Assembly (NCBI GenBank): GCA_019638485.1
Contig: JAHBTP010000002.1
Location: 1-64,000 of the forward strand
DNA from: Ferruginibacter sp.
Lineage (GTDB): Bacteria > Bacteroidota > Bacteroidia > Chitinophagales > Chitinophagaceae
DNA length: 64,000 nucleotides
Reading direction: 5' to 3'
This document shows, one piece after another, positions 54,641 through 62,166 of this stretch (the stretch's first letter is position 1; every line of letters starts with the position of its first letter). The notes under the pieces are model-generated. The model made no database searches. It worked only from the letters and a program-made list of their open reading frames with translations, and was not told the origin of the DNA. Both the position numbers and the translations under genes were made by a program.

Positions 54641-55440
54641 GAGCATTGTGGATACATATATCCAAACAGATGGGGAACTAGCGTTCCTGTTCTAAGCAAA
54701 GCTCGTTTTTATTGAAATTCGAAACGGCACCTCAGAGTGGCGTCATATTGATGAGGAGGCAAAAAGGGAATGATTATTCTCGGGCTCTTGAATTTGATTA
54801 AATCCCCGGGCCGGTATCCCCCTGACCCAATTCAAAGTTCGTTTTTTTTAAAATGTGCAACAATACCTCCGTTAGGTACTTTATGGGTTATTTTTTCAAA
54901 AAAGGGGAAACTGCGTTTCCCACCCCGGTTCAAAGGTCGAATTTTTAAAAACATGAAACAATACCTCATCATGGTACTTTGTGAGTACCAATAGCCCCAA
55001 ACAGATGGAGAACTGGCGTTCTCGCCACAAAGCAAATTTTGGATTTATGCAAACGTGGAACAATACCACGGTCCGGAATTTTTGGTTAATATTTTAAAAA
55101 GGCGAAACTGCGTTTTCCAAATAAAGTAAAATTCGGAATTATAAAATTTAAGACGATGCCACAGAAAGATGTTATATGGGTGATAAAGCGAAAAGGAATG
55201 ATTGTTATCGGGCTTCTGAATTTTATTAATTCCCCGGGCCGGTATCCCGCTGACCCGATATAAAGATATGAAATTTAGAGATGCAGAACAATACCTTATA
55301 TAGGTACTTTGTGGGTAACCACCCTTATGGGCGGGGGCTACGCCCCCCCACCCCAATTCAAAGTTCGGAGTATTTTAAACACAAAACAATACCCCAAATT
55401 CGGGATTTATGGAGTATAACGGTTATGTATAGACGATTTT
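54640..55440 (+). repeat. Interspersed modular hairpin repeat, copy C
   Basis: Same unit order as copies A and B. It carries GGTAC-TTTGTGA-GTACC (54973-54989), GAGAAC-TGGC-GTTCTC (55008-55023) and GGGGGC-TAC-GCCCCC (55333-55347). The AAGGGAATGATTATTCTCG unit occurs here twice, near 54766 and 55193, the second time diverged. Confidence 0.9.
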
Positions 55441-55914
55441 AATTTTTCCTGGTAATGTAAAATTCACTTCCTCATTTTAGGTTTATTAAAAGGGGTGTAT
55501 AATTATAATAATCATTCGCTTTGTAATGAGCATGGGTGTCACTTAGAACAATTTTTATATTTTGGTAGTAGAACTCTTTCTCCATTTTCTCTTGACACAA
55601 AGAAATGTACGGAAAGAAAAGGCAAGACTTCCGTAGGCTTATAAAAATTCCCTCGCTACACTACAGCGAATAATACACAACTGTGTTCTTTTCCTGTAAT
55701 GAGCTAATCTGTTTTTCAGCATGAGGAAAACCCGAACACATACACTGCTATGTGCTCAATCCAATAAATTTTATGCGTTATCGTTTTAATGCCGGGTTGA
55801 AATGCAGTAGATTGAAAGAGAAAAATAGCGCTTGAGCACATTTTGGAACAATAAACGTTTAGAAAAGAGAAACGGCGATTAAGAATATGAGTGAGTAAAA
55901 GGGGTTAGGAAAAA
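55441..55914. other. Gene-free spacer with a coding-like relic
   Basis: The part near 55594-55690 (GACACAAAGAAATGTACGGA onward) reads TKKCTERKGKT-like before a stop. This resembles short conserved scraps I recall around Bacteroidota accessory DNA, without a defined function. No intact gene is present. Confidence 0.35.
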
Positions 55915-56075
55915 GACTTCACAAGGGAGTCACCCCTGACCCAAAGCAAGTTTCGCTTTTATTAAAACACGGAACAATACCTCACTATGGTACATTGTGG
56001 GTACCAATGCCCCCAAATAAATGGGGAACTACCGTTCCCGCCCTAAAGCAAATCTCGAAATTATTGGAATATGTC
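55915..56075 (+). repeat. Interspersed modular hairpin repeat, partial copy D
   Basis: A single unit plus flanks, with both hairpins: GGTAC-ATTGTGG-GTACC (55989-56005) and GGGAAC-TACC-GTTCCC (56024-56039). It stops abruptly next to the insertion-sequence remnant. Confidence 0.8.
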
Positions 56076-56200
56076 TTGTCCTAAAATAGGGTTACACAAA
56101 AAAGTGTAAAAAATGGACAAAAAAATCATTCAAAAAGCAGGTAAGTATTTTACCGTAGAGGAGAAACACAAGATTGACTTGTCCTGAAATAGGTTTACAG
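56076..56200 (+). mobile_element. Insertion-sequence remnant with two direct terminus-like ends
   Basis: TTGTCCTAAAATAGGGTTAC (56076) and TTGTCCTGAAATAGGTTTAC (56179) are near-identical and in the same direction, 103 bases apart. Between them an ATG (56113) opens 24 codons (MDKKIIQKAGKYFTVEEKHK...) that look like the start of an IS3-type OrfA before a stop inside the second terminus. This fits the left end of an element truncated by, or fused to, a second copy of the same end. Confidence 0.55.
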
Positions 56201-56216
56201 ACACTGTGAACAAGAA

Positions 56217-56373
56217 CGCCTGCTGCTAACAGCAGTTTGGCAAAATTGGCGGTTCGGTGCTTCGTATGACAGTTTTGTGGTTGGTTCAAATGCAGTGCTT
56301 CGGATGAACTTTGGTGCTAAAAATCCTCATCCTCGCCAATTTTCAACCCGTTATGCACAACCTTTTTGGGACA
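56217..56373. other. Palindromic cassette-boundary-like element before the SulP gene
   Basis: Inner arms AAAATTGGCG (56243-56252) and CGCCAATTTT (56335-56344) are perfectly complementary. Outer arms TGCTAAC (56225-56231) and GTTATGCA (56351-56358) pair with one bulge. Layout and size (about 135 bases) recall gene-cassette recombination sites such as attC, but no integrase is visible. TTTTTGGGAC at 56364-56373 has an inverted partner after the SulP gene (58085-58094). Confidence 0.45.
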
Positions 56374-56428
56374 CTACCAACCTATAACTTAATACCTTTG
56401 ACAGACAGACAATGATTATAAATTAAGA

Positions 56429-57979
56429 GTGAAAAGAACAATTAAATACTACCGAATAATTTGGCTCAAACATGATTTACCTGCAGGACTTTCGGTTTTC
56501 CTTGTCGCACTTCCACTGTGTTTGGGAATTGCTTTGGCTTCGGGTGCGCCACTTTATGCGGGACTTTTATCGGGCATTATTGGCGGACTTGTAGTTACTT
56601 TAATAAGCGGCTCGCAGCTTGCAGTTTCGGGACCTGCCGCTGGCTTGACAACTATAGTTGCCGCTTCAATAGTATCATTTGGTGATTACAAAATATTTCT
56701 GCTTACAGTTATCGTTGCCGGGCTATTTCAACTTTTACTCGGACTTCTGAAACTTGGTGTCATCGCAAACTATTTTCCATCATCTGTTATTAAGGGAATG
56801 TTGGCTGCAATCGGACTTATTCTTATTTCAAAGCAAATTCCCATAGCCTTGGGTTATGACGAACCTGACTTCGAGATAAGTAGTTTTCTCAATCTCTTTT
56901 CGTCAGACCATTTTTTAGGTAGTCTTGACAACTTTAATCACCACATCACAAGAGGTGCGATATTGATTACAATTATTTCTCTTGCGGTTCTCATCCTTCT
57001 TCAACTTCCATCAGCAAAAAAACTGAAAATACTTCCTGCTCCCTTGATAGTGGTTGTGCTCGGCATTATTATCAACGGTATTTTCACAAACGTAACTTCT
57101 CATTATTCACTCAAGCAAACACAGTTGGTAAGTATTCCGTCTAACGTTTTTGCCGACATTTCTTTTCCTGACTTTACAAAACTTTTCAGCAATTCAGAAA
57201 TATGGAAAGACGGAGTAGTAATCGGGTTACTTGCAACACTCGAAACTTTACTTTGCATTGAAGCAATTGATAAGTTAGACAAACGCAATCGCATTACACC
57301 TGTTAATCGTGAACTTGTAGCACAAGGTATTGGTAATATGACTTGCGGACTATTAGGTGCAATTCCAATAACGGCAGTTGTTGTAAGAGGTTCCGCAAAT
57401 GTTGATGCAGGAGCAAGAACCAAACTTTCGGCTTTTACACACGGACTTTTTCTTTTACTTGCTGTGTTGCTTTTCCCTTTTCTTCTCAATAAAATTCCGT
57501 ATGCCTCTCTTTCGGCAATTCTGCTCATCACAGGCTACAACCTGACAAAGCCGAAACTCTATCGCAATATGTGGAGTTTGGGCTGGAAACAGTTTATGCC
57601 TTTCATTTTAACTATCATTGTAATTCTTGCAACCGACTTATTAATTGGCGTTAGCATTGGCTTGTTACTTTCTACTTACTTCATTATCCGTAACAATTTT
57701 AAAGCTGAATATAGAATAACCAGGAAAGTCATAAATGGAATTGAAACCGAATATATTAAACTCAACAGCAATGTTACATTCTTAAATAAAGTAAGTTTAA
57801 AAAAATCTTTAGACGAAGTTGCAGAATATAGTGTGCTGACTATTGACGGAAACGAATGTAATTTCATTGACTACGACATTCTTGAAATCATCAGTGAATT
57901 TGAAAATAAAGCGAAGGACAGACATATTGAACTTCGACTTCTGGGAATACAAAGAGTAAACGTAACAGCATTACATTGA
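56429..57979 (+). CDS. SulP-family anion transporter
   Basis: 516 residues, GTG start at 56429. A membrane domain of about 14 helices carries the SulP signature region (LPLCLGIALASGAPLYAGLLSGIIGG, then GSQLAVSGPAAG). A short STAS-like C-terminal domain follows (about 430-510; VLTIDGNECNFIDYDILEII). It should move sulfate, bicarbonate or a related anion into the cell. Base composition is less AT-biased than neighbours. The gene sits alone between palindromic/inverted sequences in an accessory zone, so it was probably acquired. Confidence 0.92.
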   Translation: MKRTIKYYRIIWLKHDLPAGLSVFLVALPLCLGIALASGAPLYAGLLSGIIGGLVVTLISGSQLAVSGPAAGLTTIVAASIVSFGDYKIFLLTVIVAGLFQLLLGLLKLGVIANYFPSSVIKGMLAAIGLILISKQIPIALGYDEPDFEISSFLNLFSSDHFLGSLDNFNHHITRGAILITIISLAVLILLQLPSAKKLKILPAPLIVVVLGIIINGIFTNVTSHYSLKQTQLVSIPSNVFADISFPDFTKLFSNSEIWKDGVVIGLLATLETLLCIEAIDKLDKRNRITPVNRELVAQGIGNMTCGLLGAIPITAVVVRGSANVDAGARTKLSAFTHGLFLLLAVLLFPFLLNKIPYASLSAILLITGYNLTKPKLYRNMWSLGWKQFMPFILTIIVILATDLLIGVSIGLLLSTYFIIRNNFKAEYRITRKVINGIETEYIKLNSNVTFLNKVSLKKSLDEVAEYSVLTIDGNECNFIDYDILEIISEFENKAKDRHIELRLLGIQRVNVTALH

Positions 57980-58122
57980 ATGAACATAAGGCCGCGCATA
58001 ATAAGGTATTGCCAATAGCGGGACTGAACGGCTTCAATTTGATATTTGTGCAAGGTTCACCAGCAGTAATTCTTTTGAACTTTTGTCCCAAAAATCCGCC
58101 ACTGCGCCAAGCGCCCAAACCG
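57980..58122. other. Spacer after the SulP gene with inverted decamer
   Basis: GTCCCAAAAA (58085-58094) is the inverted partner of TTTTTGGGAC (56364-56373), so the pair brackets the SulP gene. The GC-rich end (CGCCAAGCGCCC near 58105-58116) differs from the AT-rich surroundings. Confidence 0.4.
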
Positions 58123-58758
58123 TTACCGGCTGGTTTTATTTAAAACTACTTTATTTCTTTGTTTAGTTGTCCAAATGTATATCAATGAAATAATAATAAA
58201 TAAAAAGGTCATTACAAAGCAATTGATAGAGATTCTCTTTGGGTTTAGGGTAGTTAAGTCCAAAAATGGATATGGATAAAAATTGGAAAAATGTCCACGT
58301 ATTAACACAAAACCCAAGTAAGCAAGTGGATAAATTAGCCATTTCCATAGCTGGTTATATTTTAATGTCTTTCCCTTGCTATTCAAAACCCAAAATAAAA
58401 TTACAAGCAAAGGATTTATCGAATGAAGCATTTCATCTACAACTTTCTGAATATCTTCAGGATGCCAGGTTTGCCTTAAAATAATTTGGTAAACTAATCC
58501 AACAATTGTGATGTAACCCGTAATAGCAGTTAAGGTGCTAAACCCGTATTGATGTTCCTTTTTAGCCTTAAAAAAAGAATATGCCATATTGGTGAAATAT
58601 ATCGCAACAACAGAGTTTGTAAGTATGGTGAAATAGGAAAAGAAACGGATATTAGTTTCTAAAATGGGTTGGACACTATTGGAAAGCATCAGTTTATATT
58701 GAATTACAACCGCAAAAATTGTAGAAATTGCAATTATTAAAGATATGATTCTATTCAT
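58123..58758 (-). CDS. Pr6Pr-family membrane protein
   Basis: 211 residues with six predicted membrane helices. The family pattern is present: FFSYFTILTNSVVAIYF near residues 39-55, a HSINPLLVILFWVL helix with conserved His and Pro, and YPLAYLGFVLIRG. Related to FAR-17a/AIG1-like proteins; function in bacteria unknown. Single gene. Confidence 0.85.
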   Translation of the reverse strand: MNRIISLIIAISTIFAVVIQYKLMLSNSVQPILETNIRFFSYFTILTNSVVAIYFTNMAYSFFKAKKEHQYGFSTLTAITGYITIVGLVYQIILRQTWHPEDIQKVVDEMLHSINPLLVILFWVLNSKGKTLKYNQLWKWLIYPLAYLGFVLIRGHFSNFYPYPFLDLTTLNPKRISINCFVMTFLFIIISLIYIWTTKQRNKVVLNKTSR

Positions 58759-58778
58759 ACGTAAACGCTGAGGAGTTA

Positions 58779-59264
58779 TTATTTAAGTTGGAATTTATTT
58801 TCGTTTTCAACACAATCAATTATTGAAAATCTTATTCCTTTCGAGAAAAGAATTGATTCTTTATTTTTGAAAGTTAGAATTCCATTTTTCTCTTCCAACT
58901 CTCCAAAACCTTCAATCACTGTGTTATTCTTAAAAAGGAAAGCGACTTCTCGAACTGATGTTTTCCCTTCTTACTTATAGGTATATAGGGCAAACAGTTT
59001 GTCATCTTCAAATTTACCTTCAATAGTTCCTGCATTCTTGTCTTTTTGGTAAAAATTATATTTTAATACACCTGTGACTACATCTGGAAATTTTTCTATT
59101 TTTAAGAGTATGGTATCTTTTCCGGATATTGATTCATAACAACCAGACTTGGGTATCATAATGCGAACAACATCTTTATTGTTTTTCTGTTCAGATTTTG
59201 TCTTCGTAGTCCCACAAGAGATGCATAGGGTTAAAATTGAAGCTAATGTTAATAAACTTCTCAT
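58779..59264 (-). pseudogene. Lipoprotein gene interrupted by one in-frame stop
   Basis: The frame opens at 59264 with a lipoprotein signal (LTLCISCGTT, Cys17) and runs to a TAA at 58973-58971. The same frame then continues without another stop for 63 codons to 58779. The continuation reads as protein (TSVREVAFLFKNNTVIEGFG, then KNGILTFKN) and joins smoothly with the first part. The simplest view is a 161-codon gene with one nonsense change (TCA or similar to TAA at codon 98). A 97-residue product may still be made. Confidence 0.75.
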
Positions 59265-59482
59265 ATTTCGTTGTGTTTATTTGTAAACTTGCCGGTAACA
59301 ATTTTAAACCTGTATTAAAACTCTTATTAGCGATGAAAGGCCTTTTTAAAAAGACGAAGCATCAAAAAGATTTTTAAAAAAGCACCTCAATAAAAATTAT
59401 TAACTCTTTTATCTACCCGGCTTTCAACAAAGCCTTTCATGCTTATTTATAACAAAGCCACCGGTTTCATCTTCAGTAGTAT

Positions 59483-59839
59483 TCAATAACCTTCATAAAC
59501 AACACCGGAAGTTGGCGTTTCATTCAATTCAATCTTCTTTAATAAGGGAATTTTGGGTTTTATCTTGTTCCATAACCAAATTGCCATTTGTTCACAAGTT
59601 GGGTTTTCCAGGCCCGAAATATTATTCATTAGTTTATGATCAATACTATCTATTACAGGGCCGATAGCTTTTTTTAAATCTGAAAAATCCATTACCCAAT
59701 TTAAATCTTTATCCAGGGGGCCTTCTATAAATACAGTAAGGCGGTAAGTATGCCCATGAATTTCTTTACACTTATGTCCGTCCGGGACGTTGGGAAGAAA
59801 ATGGGCTGAATCAAATGTAAACTGTTTGAAAATTTGCAT
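59483..59839 (-). CDS. queD: 6-carboxytetrahydropterin synthase (QueD-like)
   Basis: 118 residues, cytoplasmic. Zinc ligands are His13, His28 and His30 (DSAHF, HGHTY), with the catalytic Cys24 (DGHKCKEIHGH). A second His (SIDHKLMN) and Glu (NETPTSG) complete the active site. It converts dihydroneopterin triphosphate to the queuosine/7-deazaguanine precursor, but a pterin-synthase role cannot be excluded. Single gene. The 218 bases on its 3' side hold nothing recognised. Confidence 0.92.
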   Translation of the reverse strand: MQIFKQFTFDSAHFLPNVPDGHKCKEIHGHTYRLTVFIEGPLDKDLNWVMDFSDLKKAIGPVIDSIDHKLMNNISGLENPTCEQMAIWLWNKIKPKIPLLKKIELNETPTSGVVYEGY

Positions 59840-60155
59840 AATGCTGATTTATTCCTTAGTTCTGAAAGAATATATTCATTATCTCGAAATAGAATTAAAA
59901 AATTTCCTGAAAGAACGGCTTAAGGAAACGAGGTGCAAGTTAAATTTTTGCTTTTAAATGTCATTATCTAATTAAAGAATGATGAAGGATGGCAAAACGA
60001 AAGAAGAGTTTTTATTTGCACTATTCACTGTAGCTAATTGGTAGAAATAAATTATTTATACAACTTCTTCTGCGGTGCTCTGCACTTCCGATGGCTGTGG
60101 GGACTGCGAGAAACCTATTCTTTTTCTCTCGCTGATTTACGCAGATAAGACATCC
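59840..60155. other. Intergenic stretch, no gene seen
   Basis: 316 bases between queD and the fibronectin-type protein gene. The part near 60070-60150 on the minus strand resembles decayed sequence often seen between genes in this phylum. No hairpin or promoter box stands out. Confidence 0.4.
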
Positions 60156-62150
60156 TTACTCTACCCTAATCCCCAGCGGTTCAGCGATTCTTCCCTCTAC
60201 TCCCTTTTTCACGGTGGCTATCCAGTAGAAATAATTCTCTCCTTTTTTTACTGTGTTGTCGGCATACGAAACATCATCAGCTTTTAATGTCTTTATCAAT
60301 GCAGGTGTGCCGCCGGCAGAAGCTCTGTAAATCCTGATTTCATCCCAGCTATCGCCAAGCGGTAAATTCCATTGAAGCAAAACCTGGGTGTTCTGTATTA
60401 TTGCTGTTACGTTGTTGGGAGATGAAGGAACATCCAATGGAATGAACACCCCTACGGGCAGACTTACTGCCCCTGTATCCGCATCGTTGGTACTCAAAAA
60501 ACTTACACGATAGCTGTAATATTTCCCTCGTTCGGTGGTAGTATCTGTGAATGAATTGATCACTACATTCTCTGTTTTGAAAAAACGAGACTTACTTTCT
60601 TTAATGGGAATATAATGTTCATCTGCCTCTTTTCTTTCAATCAAAAATCCCCTGCCGGGCACATCATCATTGTCGGCGCTCCAGAACAACTCTACGCTGT
60701 TTTCGTGTATCCGTGGTTGTTGGATAGTAAGTACCGGTAGCGGACCTGTATTTCCTGCTACCATTACTCTGGTGGAAAGCGGGCTGATGATATAGGAAGT
60801 ATTTTCTGCAGCCACGGCATAAGTCAATACCGGTGATGCCGGAAGATGGCCAACAGTATCGGTATATGATATTTGGGTATCGCCGCTTACAACTTGCCCG
60901 ATGGGCGCCATCTGTCCGGTGTAGTTTGCCGAACGATAAATATAATAGGCCCGGTTTTCCGGCAGATTCTTTTCCCATTGTAATTTTACCACGTTACCCT
61001 TTCGCACAGCAGTGAGGTTTTCGGGTGGGAAAGAGGTTGTCTTATTGGCCTTAAACACAACCGGCAGCCTTACCGACGGAAATGCTTTACCGTAAGGCGT
61101 ATTGAGCACTAAGGTGTAATAGTATGTGGTAACCGGTTCTACCAAAAAGTCGTCATAAGCGGTATCTGATGGTGAAACATTGGCTAACAAGAAATAGGAA
61201 GAGTCGAAGCCGATTGCCTTATAAATACCGATTGATGACAGCGGTTCGTCCTTGTTGATTTTCCAGGAGAGCCGGATTTTGTTTTCTTTTTCTATGCTTT
61301 TTCCATTAAAGTCTTTTACCAGCGCCTTCATCGTGTTCATCGTCCGGTTATACACATTAACTGTATCAGAACTTTTGGATTCATTTCCGAAATAATCATA
61401 GGGGATAATATAATAACTGTATTGTGCACCATCTTGCACGGAATTGTCCAGAATATTTACATAGTTTCTTTTCTCCTTCGTGGTAAAATAAATGGATGGA
61501 TGAATTTCGGTAAAAGGTTCATTTTTCAGATAGCGGGAGCGAAACACCCGACAACTATTCATCCCCCTTTCACCGCTCAGCAACCAGGTCACTTCTACAT
61601 TGCTCGTGCCGGTTATCAATGTGTCCAGCACAGCAGTGATAGAAGATGGATTCCCAGGCCAGAAATATGAATCGGAAAGAAAACTGTCTGTTCCTTTTAT
61701 ATTCGGGGCTGTGCCTGCCCGTTCTATTTTATACTGATATTTCACACCTCTTTTAGTATCTCTATCCCAGAATCCTGTACCGGCGGCTATCTGAAAATTC
61801 GGATTTGCAGACAGATAATATAATGAATCCAAAATACTATTCTGCCGCAGTTTATTCCAGCCAAAAGATATTTCAATACTGTCCGGTTGTTGTTTGCGAA
61901 AATCTTTTAATGCAGCCTCTGTCAATCGCCCTTCCCATTCTGTTTTGTTTTTTGGAAAACGCAGAACGGCTATTTCTTTCCAATCGCCAGCGCCTTCTCT
62001 TCTACTAATCCGATATTGGAAAGTTCCGGGTAATTCATTGCCGCAGAAAATATAAATTCCATCGCGGCCCGGATGTATTACTGCCTTTTGCTGGCCGAAA
62101 CTTTCTATGGACAGAAAAGAACAAAATAAAAAAATCAAATATCTTTTCAT
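60156..62150 (-). CDS. Secreted fibronectin type III repeat protein
   Basis: 664 residues. A signal peptide (about 1-19, FLSIESFGQ) precedes several fibronectin type III-like domains of about 95 residues, each with the V.L.W...........YRI.R..G...FTEI pattern (for example from about 365, 470 and 565). No sorting domain is seen at the C-terminus (GRIAEPLGIRVE), so it may stay periplasmic or use another route. It lies 16 bases after the next gene on the same strand, forming a unit with it. Confidence 0.8.
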   Translation of the reverse strand: MKRYLIFLFCSFLSIESFGQQKAVIHPGRDGIYIFCGNELPGTFQYRISRREGAGDWKEIAVLRFPKNKTEWEGRLTEAALKDFRKQQPDSIEISFGWNKLRQNSILDSLYYLSANPNFQIAAGTGFWDRDTKRGVKYQYKIERAGTAPNIKGTDSFLSDSYFWPGNPSSITAVLDTLITGTSNVEVTWLLSGERGMNSCRVFRSRYLKNEPFTEIHPSIYFTTKEKRNYVNILDNSVQDGAQYSYYIIPYDYFGNESKSSDTVNVYNRTMNTMKALVKDFNGKSIEKENKIRLSWKINKDEPLSSIGIYKAIGFDSSYFLLANVSPSDTAYDDFLVEPVTTYYYTLVLNTPYGKAFPSVRLPVVFKANKTTSFPPENLTAVRKGNVVKLQWEKNLPENRAYYIYRSANYTGQMAPIGQVVSGDTQISYTDTVGHLPASPVLTYAVAAENTSYIISPLSTRVMVAGNTGPLPVLTIQQPRIHENSVELFWSADNDDVPGRGFLIERKEADEHYIPIKESKSRFFKTENVVINSFTDTTTERGKYYSYRVSFLSTNDADTGAVSLPVGVFIPLDVPSSPNNVTAIIQNTQVLLQWNLPLGDSWDEIRIYRASAGGTPALIKTLKADDVSYADNTVKKGENYFYWIATVKKGVEGRIAEPLGIRVE

Positions 62151-62166
62151 TTGTTATCTATTTTAT

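Noticed and set aside
55590..55690. Possible coding relic TKKCTERKGKT
   Set aside because: It stops quickly and gives no usable family match; described only as spacer.
58266..58484. Plus-strand frame inside the Pr6Pr gene
   Set aside because: Shadow of the minus-strand membrane-protein gene.
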